In this document: piece after piece, positions 8,332 to 14,473 of the stretch
Layout of the letters: every line of letters starts with the position of its first letter
How positions within the stretch are numbered: position 1 is the stretch's first letter
Source: DATKMG01 sp035541995
Lineage (GTDB): Bacteria > Acidobacteriota > Terriglobia > Versatilivoradales > Versatilivoraceae
Assembly: GCA_035541995.1 (NCBI GenBank)
Contig: DATKMG010000482.1
Coordinates: forward strand, 1-25,758
Direction of reading: 5' to 3'
Length of the DNA stretch: 25,758 nt
Translations under genes and position numbers: made by a program
Notes under the pieces: generated by a model
Databases searched by the model: none
What the model saw: the letters and a program-made list of their open reading frames with translations, nothing else
What the model was told of the DNA's origin: nothing

Positions 8332-9300
8332 TTATGCTCCAAGAAGTTGCACTAGCTTTCCTATCCTGGAGGACCCATTAAAAAAATGTTCGACCGAAAT
8401 GCCAGGCAATAGACGATATTGGGCAAAATAAGCAAGGCCGATAGCGGCAATACACCCGCATTGCCGGCAATCGGGATTCCCTCCCATGCTGCAGGGAACA
8501 ATCTCAGTTTTCAAATCAGGCGCAATGCTGAGTGTGCTTCGGGAAAATAGGCAGGCGTCGGGTGAGGCCGGCGGATGTAGAATCTGGCGAATCACTTCGT
8601 CCCTCATGTTCAACTTCGGAAATTTTCTCCGAATTTGAAGCAGTTCCTGGATGATCTTCTCCTTTTGAGATAACGAAAGGCATTCCGCCGACGATTCTCC
8701 CACTTGTGGCGTGTAAAAGCTGATCCAGATTTTTCGAGTCTCCTCCCGGCCAGACCAAAATCTCACGAACTCTTCCAGATATCCTGGCCTGTCAGCCATG
8801 GGACCAGTTACCGTGCAATGAATTACGACCCTATGTCCTTCAATATTTCTGAGGATTCTTTCGTAGGTCGCGGGAAACCGCCGGCGGTCATGGACATCGG
8901 GCAAACCGTCTACTGAGACGACAATTTCAAGCCGTGAGATTTTCTTCCAGGGTTCAGGAATGTCTAGAACCGCACTTGTCACCAACTGTAGATTCAGGCC
9001 CATCCGATTTAGCTGCGGCAACAGAGTCGCGAGTTCGTTACGGCGTAACAGGGGTTCACCTCCCACAATAGAAAGATGGAGCGGATGCTTGCATTTGACC
9101 AACTCGAGAGTTTCTTCTACAAGCTGTTGCCCGTGATGACTTGCTATCTTCGAGTCGAATTCACCGCCAATATGGTTTTCTCCGAAGGCATAACAACCCG
9201 CACAATGCAGAGGGCAGCTTCGGGTGATTTCCAGGGACATTGCGGGGCGATGTCCCGCGAGTATGCGACCCCAGGCTTTAAGGATATTCACGACTTTCAT
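8332..9300 (-). CDS. Radical SAM protein with C-terminal cysteine cluster
   Basis: The 322-aa protein carries the radical SAM [4Fe-4S] motif C29-x3-C33-x2-C36 (SCPLHCAGC), followed by the SAM-contact region IVGGEPLLRR and VVSVDGLPDVHDRRR. The C-terminal segment holds further cysteines (DACLF, VPCSMGG, DCRQCGC), compatible with one auxiliary cluster in a reduced SPASM-like domain. General organisation resembles HpnH/MoaA-type enzymes; the substrate is not identifiable. The start has an AAAGGCGG-like ribosome site. It lies downstream of a minus-strand group of tiny genes (9760-10430) and may share their sigma-54-type promoter; no separate promoter was recognised in the 190-nt gap before it. Confidence 0.85.
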   Translation of the reverse strand: MKVVNILKAWGRILAGHRPAMSLEITRSCPLHCAGCYAFGENHIGGEFDSKIASHHGQQLVEETLELVKCKHPLHLSIVGGEPLLRRNELATLLPQLNRMGLNLQLVTSAVLDIPEPWKKISRLEIVVSVDGLPDVHDRRRFPATYERILRNIEGHRVVIHCTVTGPMADRPGYLEEFVRFWSGREETRKIWISFYTPQVGESSAECLSLSQKEKIIQELLQIRRKFPKLNMRDEVIRQILHPPASPDACLFSRSTLSIAPDLKTEIVPCSMGGNPDCRQCGCIAAIGLAYFAQYRLLPGISVEHFFNGSSRIGKLVQLLGA

Positions 9301-9403
9301 CAGCGCCGCCTTTCTGGGTGAGAATGTCCAAACTCCATTAGAAAACCCCGAAAATCCCGCAATCTCATTTCATCTCACCAGAAAAACGAGCCTTCTGCAA
9401 GCG

Positions 9404-9472
9404 ATGAGGGTGTCTTAGTGACATACGAAGCACAAATTCAGAGCCCGCAGGCTGGCGTTTGTTTCTTCATAA
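9404..9472 (-). repeat. Trailer repeat, copy 1
   Basis: The stretch containing GAGGGTGT, then AGCCCGCAGGCTGG, then GTTTCTT aligns with 13803-13868, at an estimated two-thirds identity by eye. Both copies lie at or just past the 3' end of a minus-strand cassette whose promoter regions are also homologous. Confidence 0.5.
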
Positions 9473-9489
9473 TGAATTCCCTGGGTGCA

Positions 9490-9702
9490 CTAATCCTCAA
9501 AGGCTCCTGTCGTCCCTTGAAATCCTCGCAATGCCTGCTTGAGGCCCCATTTAATGGCCCGTCCGGCGTCGTAGCAATAAGCCAGGTTGTGGTTCAGGGT
9601 TGAAAAGCAGTACCGATGGCACGTTGACTTCATGCCCTCGAGCTGTTCCCGCCCGAATCGATGATCGCCCACCCAACCCCAATTAAACGTGGCCGAGTAC
9701 AT
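9490..9702 (-). CDS. Unrecognised 70-aa ORF, possibly a 5'-truncated remnant
   Basis: The sequence is rich in Trp, Tyr, Cys and His (NWGWVGDHRFG, STCHRYCFS, CYDAGRAIKWGL), which is unusual for random ORFs at this GC content. The ATG at 9702 has no ribosome site. The same frame is open upstream to 9744 (adding RWYLAPCFP) and then hits stop codons, in the frame used by the zinc-ribbon gene at 10020. It may be the 3' end of a decayed gene, or a small gene with a poor start. No family was recognised. Confidence 0.35.
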   Translation of the reverse strand: MYSATFNWGWVGDHRFGREQLEGMKSTCHRYCFSTLNHNLAYCYDAGRAIKWGLKQALRGFQGTTGAFED

Positions 9703-9759
9703 CGGAAAACAGGGGGCCAGGTACCATCGGTCCGGATTCTCTTTCTATACGTGCACTCG

Positions 9760-10020
9760 TCAGTGAACAAACACCTGACTTCGGAGTTCGCGTGCTTCAC
9801 AATGGTTGATATGGGCAATCATGGAGGTTGACGCAAACATCCAATTTTGCGAACCGCAACTCGAGCAGGCCAGGTTTCCAGAAGCAGAAACGGCCAGCGT
9901 TCGGTTGCTATCGCAGTCTGCACACAATATGATCCGGTTTTCCAGAGACCGGCTCGGTCCCAAATCTATCGAGTGGATTCCCAGAAGCTTTCGAGTCTTA
10001 AGCCATGCTGCTCTGACCAT
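9760..10020 (-). CDS. Small zinc-ribbon protein
   Basis: The 86-aa protein has two CxxC knuckles, LCADC and ACSSC, 17 residues apart (first Cys to first Cys), which is the arrangement of a single zinc ribbon. A further HxNHCE follows near the C-terminus. The start is well supported by GGAGGGG a few nt upstream. It has no signal or membrane segment. It lies 43 nt after the 56-aa membrane microprotein gene on the same strand, so cotranscription is likely. The function is unknown; binding to nucleic acid or to a partner protein is the usual role of isolated ribbons. Confidence 0.65.
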   Translation of the reverse strand: MVRAAWLKTRKLLGIHSIDLGPSRSLENRIILCADCDSNRTLAVSASGNLACSSCGSQNWMFASTSMIAHINHCEARELRSQVFVH

Positions 10021-10063
10021 ATTCCCCTCCGATTCTTCTCAGTGGTCTTCACTTTGAGATCAA

Positions 10064-10234
10064 TCAATTGCGGGCTTTCTTCCTTTCCTGATGATTTGGG
10101 ATGATGCAGCGAACTGTGGATTTCTCTGAAAGCAGGTCGACCAGACCCCGCCAGATGAGGTAAATCCCCAAGGCTCCCAGTACACCCAACATCAAGAGAA
10201 AGAAGATGCTTTCAACAATCCCATAATCCAACAT
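10064..10234 (-). CDS. 56-aa single-span membrane microprotein
   Basis: The ORF starts at the ATG behind TAGGAG. The N-terminal half is one hydrophobic helix (IVESIFLLLMLGVLGALGIYLIW), then an amphipathic stretch (RGLVDLLSEKS) and a basic tail ending RKKARN, consistent with an inner-membrane protein with a cytoplasmic C-terminus. It lies 22 nt after the 57-aa gene upstream. The function is unknown. Confidence 0.65.
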   Translation of the reverse strand: MLDYGIVESIFFLLMLGVLGALGIYLIWRGLVDLLSEKSTVRCIIPNHQERKKARN

Positions 10235-10256
10235 AGTTATGGCTCCTACGTGATAA

Positions 10257-10430
10257 TCATTCGAATAGGCTGTCTTCGAACTCTAGCATCTTGACCAATA
10301 AGATCGCGACCAAGGCTAAAGTGAGAGCGACCGTCAGGTCTTTGGCCAACAAATGCCGCAAGAAATAGGCTACTGCAAAAGCTACTTCACAAATCATCAG
10401 CAAGATGCCGCAGCTAAAAAAGTGTTTCAT
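10257..10430 (-). CDS. 57-aa two-span membrane microprotein, first gene of the cassette
   Basis: The ORF starts at an ATG with GAAGGG upstream. It has two hydrophobic segments, about residues 8-24 (GILLMICEVAFAVAYFL) and 31-48 (LTVALTLALVAILLVKM), separated by RHLLAKD, and an acidic tail (EFEDSLFE). It is the first gene after the sigma-54-type promoter at 10545-10561, leaving a leader of about 105 nt, part of which is conserved with the second cassette. The function is unknown; it may act as a membrane modulator or partner of the 56-aa protein next to it. Confidence 0.65.
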   Translation of the reverse strand: MKHFFSCGILLMICEVAFAVAYFLRHLLAKDLTVALTLALVAILLVKMLEFEDSLFE

Positions 10431-10544
10431 GATTCTTAACCCTTCCGTCTTGGTCCAGCTTCATTTTCCGCCGCTGTTGCCATGCCGTTCCGATTGGGTT
10501 CTTACATTCCAAATGGCCCATCAGAGTGAATCCTTCCTGGCAAA

Positions 10545-10561
10545 TGCACTCCAATTGCCAA
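10545..10561 (-). promoter_or_regulatory. Predicted sigma-54 promoter of small-gene cassette 1
   Basis: On the minus strand the site reads TTGGCAATTGGAGTGCA, with GG at 10559-10558 and GC at 10547-10546, ten bases apart. It is conserved base for base, except the last position, in the promoter at 14729-14745. That conservation amid diverged surroundings supports function. The expected start is near 10535. Confidence 0.8.
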
Positions 10562-10617
10562 GTGCCCGTGAATACGGTGAAATGTGTCAGTTAAACGGGG
10601 GAAATTCTGGATGACTG

Positions 10618-10676
10618 GGCTCCGCGAAGCCGCTGTGGTAGCGAAATACGGCCTCGCAGAGCTCGGCCCTCCAAGT
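10618..10676. mobile_element. Small hairpin element flanked by 7-bp direct repeats
   Basis: A 59-bp GC-rich block is bounded by ATGACTG at 10611-10617 and again at 10677-10683. Its ends carry imperfect inverted repeats (GCTCCGCGAAGCCG against CGGCCTCGCAGAGC, 12 of 14 paired). The homologous region at 14750-14790 lacks it. It codes for nothing and fits a MITE-like insertion upstream of a sigma-54-type promoter. Confidence 0.55.
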
Positions 10677-10998
10677 ATGACTGACGCATTACAATAGGGT
10701 CTGGAAGACTATTAAACGGAAGATGCATCTGTGCCAGGGCGATAGCAGAAGAACTCGTTTTTCCTTCCTCTTTTGGGAGCTGCGCCAACGCCAGGCCAAT
10801 CAGGATGAATAGGGGAAATTTCGGATCCTCACTGCAGTTAGGGGGATTTGGCGCGCGTCACAACTTTTTCCCTGCGCCAGGGAGTATGTCACCTGGATGT
10901 GAGAGCACTGGCGAGTGGCGCAGACATCTTGGTAGATCGACTGCGGAAGCGGCTGCAAACGTACCTGCCCACGGTTTGTCTGCGCCACCCGTCCCATG

Positions 10999-11367
10999 TT
11001 ACCGCTGTGCCTGCGTAGTCGCAGACGTCGACTGATGCCCCGGCTTGAGGTCCACCTTAGTCGCAGTCGGCTTACCCGGTTCGTACTCTACAAACTGGAC
11101 CTTGGCTTTCCCTCCTTCCGTCATTGCTTCCGCCTGGACGGCATGACCCGACTCGACGAACTGAGTTTTGTCATCGTAAGACATCGGGATACTCAGTTTC
11201 CCCACGACCAACGTGAAAGTCCGGGAACCGGTGTCGAGCGCAGTGACCTTGCCTTTCTGCGTTCCGTGAGGAAGAAGAGCTGTGTCCGTGTCCGCCTGCA
11301 ACGGGGTGGCCCAGCAGCATAACAAAGTTATAGCGCCGACCACGAAGAGCATGGAAAACTTTTTCAT
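10999..11367 (-). CDS. Small exported protein, possibly a DUF5666/OB-like beta-barrel
   Basis: The 122-aa protein has a clear signal peptide (MKKFSMLFVVGAITLLCCWATPL, cleaved near LQA-DT). The mature part is one beta-rich unit (GKVTALDTGSRTFTLVVG, then a YDDKTQF strand and KAKVQFVEYEPG), a pattern seen in DUF5666-like or CusF-like small barrels, and ends in a Thr/Gln-rich tail. It has a strong AAAGGAGG ribosome site and its own sigma-54-type promoter about 25 nt upstream of the start. It appears to be monocistronic. Metal or polyanion binding is possible, but the metal-binding residues of CusF are not evident. Confidence 0.75.
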   Translation of the reverse strand: MKKFSMLFVVGAITLLCCWATPLQADTDTALLPHGTQKGKVTALDTGSRTFTLVVGKLSIPMSYDDKTQFVESGHAVQAEAMTEGGKAKVQFVEYEPGKPTATKVDLKPGHQSTSATTQAQR

Positions 11368-11401
11368 GATTTGTTTTCCTCCTTTCCATACTTTCGATCA
11401 C

Positions 11402-11418
11402 AGCAAAAGCGATGCCAT
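11402..11418 (-). promoter_or_regulatory. Predicted sigma-54 promoter of the small exported protein
   Basis: On the minus strand the site reads ATGGCATCGCTTTTGCT, with GG at 11416-11415 and GC at 11404-11403 (N10), plus the T-rich stretch before the -12 element typical of strong RpoN sites. The predicted start near 11392 leaves a leader of about 25 nt that contains only the ribosome site. Confidence 0.75.
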
Positions 11419-11621
11419 TTCGGTCGACAGACCCTCCGATCCAAAATAAAAAGCAAACAGAATAGAAGTGATTGACTCGCTGGGTGTGCCCACTGCTTCC
11501 CAATCGATTTTATAGCGCTGTCAATTGTCGGTATGGGTTCACCATTTCTTCCGGAAGGATTCTATGGTCTGCCGAATTCGTCATATGCCAATGTCAAATG
11601 CCAATTTCGGCAGCAACTGTC

Positions 11622-11764
11622 TAGCTAGTTTCTGTCGCGAATCGCCCTTGGTGGAGCGGGCGCTCCGCGCACGCTTTACTGAACGCGCGGCGGAGCGCGC
11701 GTTCCACCGGCGCTCTCACCTGTGAAGCTTTCAATAAAGCCCGTTTCGCGACAGAAACTAGCTA
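11622..11764. mobile_element. MITE-like element with 20-bp perfect terminal inverted repeats
   Basis: TAGCTAGTTTCTGTCGCGAA at 11622-11641 is the exact reverse complement of 11745-11764. Inside is a second, imperfect inverted repeat (GGTGGAGCGGGCGCTCCGC against GCGGAGCGCGCGTTCCACC, 17 of 19 paired). The 143-bp unit encodes nothing convincing. It sits in the divergent gap 11419-11933, where otherwise only a weak -24/-12-like site (TTGGAAAATCAAGTGCT, 11828-11844) was noticed ahead of the cytidylate-kinase-like gene. Confidence 0.7.
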
Positions 11765-11933
11765 ACGCCCCAGGAGTGCGATTCTCCCTCCCCTTCCCAG
11801 TACCCAGAGACAAGGATACGGGCCGATTTGGAAAATCAAGTGCTTTCGTCAATGGTGTGGTCCGATTATCCGTCAGGGCTGCGCGCGCCCACTCTTCATG
11901 CGGCCTTGAGGGGGACCCCGAGGGAGGAAGGAC

Positions 11934-12575
11934 ATGTTTCGCGTGGTAACCGTCGAAAGGGAATTGGGTAGCGGTGGTGGTGTAATTGCCCAAAGTGTCG
12001 CAGAACAACTCGGCTGGAAGCTCCTGGACAGGAAGCTGATAGCGGCGGTCGCGCAGACGGCTCAAGTAAAGCTCGAAACGGCATTCCGATTCGACGAGTC
12101 CATCGATTCCTGGTGGCACCGCTTCAATCGGGGGGGACTTTGGGCTGCAGCGGTCGAAGCGGGCGCAAGACCTGATGACGTCCAATTCTTTGACTCCGCG
12201 ACGATGGCCAGTTTCGCTCATGAACTGATTGCCCGCGCTGGCGCCGAGGGGCATTGCGTGATCGTCGGCCGCGGGGCGCAATGTGTGCTGCAGGATTCTC
12301 CCGAGGCCCTTCATGTTTTCGTGTTTGCACCGTGGGCCGAGCGCGTAAGGCGGGTCCAAAGACGCGTGGGAAGGAATGAGGATGCCGCGGACCTGGTCCG
12401 CCTGACCGACGGGATCCGGGCCCAATATATCCGGCGGCATTTTGGGTGTGATTGGAAGGACCCGCATCTGTACCACATGATGATCAACTCCCAACTCGGC
12501 GACGAGAACGTCGCCCGTCAAATCATCGGAGCTATTGAGACTCGGGAGACAACTACTTTAGTGCGGTCTGCGTGA
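11934..12575 (+). CDS. Cytidylate-kinase-like family protein
   Basis: The 213-aa cytoplasmic protein matches the Cytidylate_kin2 pattern: an N-terminal nucleotide-binding loop ERELGSGGG in place of a classical Walker A, followed by the AEQLGW...DRKLI helix, the central IVGRGAQCVL strand, HVFVFAPWAERVRR, and the late YHMMINSQLG motif. Members are presumed nucleotide kinases, and many occur in regulatory contexts without proven substrates. The start has GGAGGAAGG upstream. It is followed after 47 nt by a 39-aa membrane peptide gene, then by the anti-sigma kinase unit. A phospho-signalling role with those neighbours is possible but unproven. Confidence 0.8.
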   Translation: MFRVVTVERELGSGGGVIAQSVAEQLGWKLLDRKLIAAVAQTAQVKLETAFRFDESIDSWWHRFNRGGLWAAAVEAGARPDDVQFFDSATMASFAHELIARAGAEGHCVIVGRGAQCVLQDSPEALHVFVFAPWAERVRRVQRRVGRNEDAADLVRLTDGIRAQYIRRHFGCDWKDPHLYHMMINSQLGDENVARQIIGAIETRETTTLVRSA

Positions 12576-12622
12576 GGTGAGCTGTCCGGCACTCAAAGAT
12601 CACAGGAAACGGGGAGGCAACT

Positions 12623-12742
12623 ATGGCCACACGGATTGAATTTCAAATACCAAAGCGAGGCTGGCGCTGGGATGCGTTGTTCCTTGTGCTGACCCTGTTG
12701 CCCTGGGTCCTTATGGTCTGGTTGCTCTGGCCAACCCGCTAA
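12623..12742 (+). CDS. 39-aa single-span membrane peptide
   Basis: The ORF starts at an ATG after GGGGAGG. A basic N-terminus (IPKRGWRWD) precedes one helix (ALFLVLTLLPWVLMVWLLW) that reaches almost to the C-terminus. It lies in the same orientation 47 nt after the kinase-like gene, so it is probably cotranscribed. The function is unknown. Evidence is limited to the good ribosome site, the clean TM profile and the genomic spacing. Confidence 0.55.
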   Translation: MATRIEFQIPKRGWRWDALFLVLTLLPWVLMVWLLWPTR

Positions 12743-12856
12743 TCCGGCTTCGGCTCGTTGGAGTCTGGCCCGCAGGGTCCTGCCAGCGCATTTCATACAC
12801 TGAATTGGCGCTGAGGCATCAGGGCCCCTGGCAGACGGAGAGAGAGTAGGTTACAC

Positions 12857-12873
12857 GTGGCAACGTATATGCA
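12857..12873 (+). promoter_or_regulatory. Predicted sigma-54 promoter of the anti-sigma kinase
   Basis: GTGGCAACGTATATGCA has GG at 12859-12860 and GC at 12871-12872 with N10 between. It lies 90 nt before the ATG of the RsbW-like gene, giving an expected start near 12884. A tiny ORF (ATG at 12910, 11 codons) lies in the leader without a clear ribosome site. Confidence 0.7.
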
Positions 12874-12962
12874 AGTTCTGGTTCAGAGATTGAGACAGGT
12901 GGACGCATTATGTACAACATGGCCGACACAAACCTTGGGACATAGAAGAAAGGACCAGTGAT

Positions 12963-13574
12963 ATGAACGCCCTGACGAATGTTACACAGGTTCCGAGCCC
13001 TTGTAAGTTGGGAGAATTCCAGGTCAGCCGGGAGTGGGTTATTGCTTCCTGCCTGACTGATATACAGCTGGTGGTCAGTGAGGTGCTGAATGAATTGAAA
13101 GAACGCCCAGACCTGGTTGCCGTGGAACTGGCATTGCACGAAACCCTGACCAACGCCATTGTTCATGGAAATCAGGAATCAATTTCAAAGGCGGTACGCA
13201 TCACCCTCGGGCGGCGGAGAAGTGGGGATGTTGTCTTGGTTGTGAAAGACTGCGGTTCCGGGTTTGACGCCGACCTGGTGCCTGATCCGCTGGGTGACCG
13301 TCTCCTGTGCGAACGAGGCAGGGGCATCTTCCTGATGCGGCAGTTGGTGGCATCAGTGGAGTTTGTTTACGACCACGGTACTGAAGTCCGGTTATGGCTC
13401 GCTCCCCTGGACGGGGCTAAAGGAAACCACACAAGTTTAGCTGAGCCGGATGAAGTTTCAGTGAGCTGCGACTTGCCAGGCGAATCCCTCTTCTCGGGGG
13501 TAATTCCGCCGCAGGCCCGGACGAATTTCCTTCCGACCCCCCTGCTGATTTCGGCGTCTGCCATCGTCAGTTGA
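12963..13574 (+). CDS. RsbW/SpoIIAB-like anti-sigma serine kinase (HATPase_c_2)
   Basis: The 203-aa cytoplasmic protein has the GHKL ATPase boxes in order: N-box LHETLTNAIVHGN (about residues 59-71), G1-like VKDCGSGFD, G2-like ERGRGIFLMRQLV and the closing GTEVRLWL strand. These are the hallmarks of Ser/Thr kinases that sequester sigma factors and phosphorylate STAS antagonists. A STAS protein lies convergently at 13838-14128, a natural partner. The AAAGGA ribosome site supports the start. The last ~55 residues are not part of the fold. The final ~20 come from a duplicated DNA segment, where another frame is open to 13621, so a frameshift or element-derived tail is suspected. Confidence 0.85.
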   Translation: MNALTNVTQVPSPCKLGEFQVSREWVIASCLTDIQLVVSEVLNELKERPDLVAVELALHETLTNAIVHGNQESISKAVRITLGRRRSGDVVLVVKDCGSGFDADLVPDPLGDRLLCERGRGIFLMRQLVASVEFVYDHGTEVRLWLAPLDGAKGNHTSLAEPDEVSVSCDLPGESLFSGVIPPQARTNFLPTPLLISASAIVS

Positions 13575-13670
13575 CCAAGTTCGGCACTTCCATTAAGCCG
13601 TATCACATCCAGTTTCTGTAGTCATGAGTTCGTTTGGCAGTGTTGCGAATTGAATAGTTGGGTGAGGATA
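13517..13670. repeat. Duplicated ~155-bp segment, copy 1
   Basis: It aligns with 15013-15168 across its whole length, roughly 75-80% by eye, including the identical block TTCGGCGTCTGCCATCGTCA and the shared TTGGCAGTGTTGC. It overlaps the 3' end of the anti-sigma kinase gene. Outside these limits the similarity stops abruptly on the left side. Confidence 0.8.
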
Positions 13671-13686
13671 ATCTCGATCGAGCGCC

Positions 13687-13755
13687 AAAGCTCTCATGAA
13701 AATGCGAGTTTTGGCAGCCACGCCGACCAGTATTTTCATCCGCGCTGGTGAGCAG
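13687..13755. repeat. Dispersed hairpin repeat, copy 2 (short form)
   Basis: Both ends match the repeat at 1-110: AAAGCTCTCATGAAAATGCG on the left, and ATTTTCATCCGCG then TGGTGAGC on the right. The nested GC-rich hairpin is missing. The arms ATGAAAATGC and GTATTTTCAT pair with one mismatch. Confidence 0.7.
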
Positions 13756-13802
13756 GAAGGCTGAGGCGGTACTTTGGTGAGGGAGATTAAGCCTGAACTG
13801 GC

Positions 13803-13868
13803 GAAGAGGGTGTGCTAAGGACAGGCAAAACCCAAAATCAAAGCCCGCAGGCGGGTGAAAGTTTCCTT
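13803..13868 (-). repeat. Trailer repeat, copy 2
   Basis: The counterpart of 9404-9472 (GAGGGTGT ... AAGCCCGCAGGCGGG ... GTTTCCTT). It overlaps the last codons of the STAS gene, so it marks the 3' end of the second minus-strand cassette. Confidence 0.5.
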
Positions 13869-14128
13869 AAGCGGGACAGGATGAAACTGGTGTAAACGCC
13901 CGAACCTTGAAGCGCCACACCATGATCAACAAAGCACTTCAGGAGATCGATGCCGGCTTGATCAATGAAGTTGACGTCCAGCAGGCGGACCACCAGCGGC
14001 GCTTGGACGCTAAGCAAATTCTTCATGTACCCCTCAACGACGGGGACGTATTCTCCGGCCAGTTCACCTTCAAGAGTGATAATGGTTTTCCCCTTGTCTT
14101 GGCATTTTTCCAATCTGAAGAGTCTCAT
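13838..14128 (-). CDS. STAS-domain protein (RsbV-like) lacking the phosphorylatable serine
   Basis: The 96-aa single-domain protein has a STAS pattern: an opening strand (GKTIITLEGEL), the helix EYVPVVEGYMKNLL, the strand PLVVRLLDVNFID, and the loop D56-Q-A58-G59 where antagonists usually have D-S-S-G or D-S-x-G. The serine that RsbW-type kinases phosphorylate is alanine here, so this protein may act as a constitutive binder or scaffold. The start codon overlaps the stop of the preceding 37-aa ORF (ATGA), and AAAGGA lies upstream. It is the last gene of cassette 2 and converges on the anti-sigma kinase gene. Confidence 0.8.
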   Translation of the reverse strand: MRLFRLEKCQDKGKTIITLEGELAGEYVPVVEGYMKNLLSVQAPLVVRLLDVNFIDQAGIDLLKCFVDHGVALQGSGVYTSFILSRLRKLSPACGL

Positions 14129-14238
14129 CGTCCGTTTCCTTTAGTAAGGCCATTCTCTTCTGGCACCACGACGCGAAGTAGAATCGGCGGCGGCTCTCCG
14201 TCAACAACTTGCTTCCGTGCTGCAATGAGATAGCCCAT
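14125..14238 (-). CDS. 37-aa ORF coupled to the STAS gene
   Basis: The ORF starts at an ATG after GGTAGGGAGAG and ends in a four-base stop/start overlap with the STAS gene. The product is short and soluble, with VVDGEPPPILLRVVVPEENG in the middle. It overlaps the upstream 67-aa ORF by 38 nt. It may be a genuine small protein or only a translational-coupling leader. No family was recognised. Confidence 0.45.
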   Translation of the reverse strand: MGYLIAARKQVVDGEPPPILLRVVVPEENGLTKGNGR

Positions 14239-14404
14239 GGTTTTCTCTCCCTACCTTTAACCAGGTCCACCAGGGACCGCCGATCGTGTTCAGGGTGTTC
14301 ACCAGACGCACTCCAAAGCCTGACGCGTAAGAGCACACCCGCTTGTGACGCCACGGATCCAGGATATACTCGACCCCTTTGTGATTGATCCGATGGTACC
14401 TCAT
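14201..14404 (-). CDS. 67-aa hypothetical protein
   Basis: The start ATG follows AAAGGAGTGAGGT, a good ribosome site. The product is basic and aromatic (MRYHRINHKGVEYILDPW, then GGPWWTWLKVG) with no signal or membrane segment. The 5' part looks coding. The last 12 codons overlap the next ORF and may be dispensable. It lies between the conserved microprotein and STAS genes on the minus strand. Its function is unknown. Confidence 0.55.
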   Translation of the reverse strand: MRYHRINHKGVEYILDPWRHKRVCSYASGFGVRLVNTLNTIGGPWWTWLKVGRENHGLSHCSTEASC

Positions 14405-14473
14405 ACCTCACTCCTTTGATCTGAAGCAGGTAGGCAGCCATGAGAGCGCCCGCCAGGGAGGAGCCTCGACCGG

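Larger units (their letters stand above)
10484..10760 (-). repeat. Promoter/leader duplication, copy 1 (interrupted)
   Basis: This is homologous to 14670-14815. Near-identical blocks include AAATGGCCCATCAG, CACTCCAATTGCCAAGT, the GATGCATCT block and the following CCAG-GCGAT. Copy 1 is split by roughly 115 nt (about 10575-10690) that are absent from copy 2. The duplication covers the sigma-54-type promoter, part of the transcribed leader and the upstream region. Of the surrounding 10441-10998 gap, 10760-10998 holds no gene I can support; a short open frame (ending at about 11017) could be a remnant. Confidence 0.75.

Noticed and set aside
11828..11844. TTGGAAAATCAAGTGCT before the cytidylate-kinase-like gene as a sigma-54 promoter
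   Set aside because: The N10 spacing is right, but the near-invariant C after GG is missing; mentioned only as a weak candidate.
11676..12521. 281-codon minus-strand frame
   Set aside because: It is antisense to the cytidylate-kinase-like gene and the MITE; the plus-strand frame has recognisable family motifs and a ribosome site.
13635..13648. TTGGCAGTGTTGC in the 155-bp duplicate (also at about 15131-15143) as a sigma-54 promoter
   Set aside because: GG and GC are only seven bases apart, not ten, so the -24/-12 geometry is wrong despite conservation.
14070..14441. 123-codon minus-strand frame beginning MAAYLLQIKG
   Set aside because: It overlaps three better supported small genes and has no ribosome site; its first codons coincide with the leader of the 67-aa gene.
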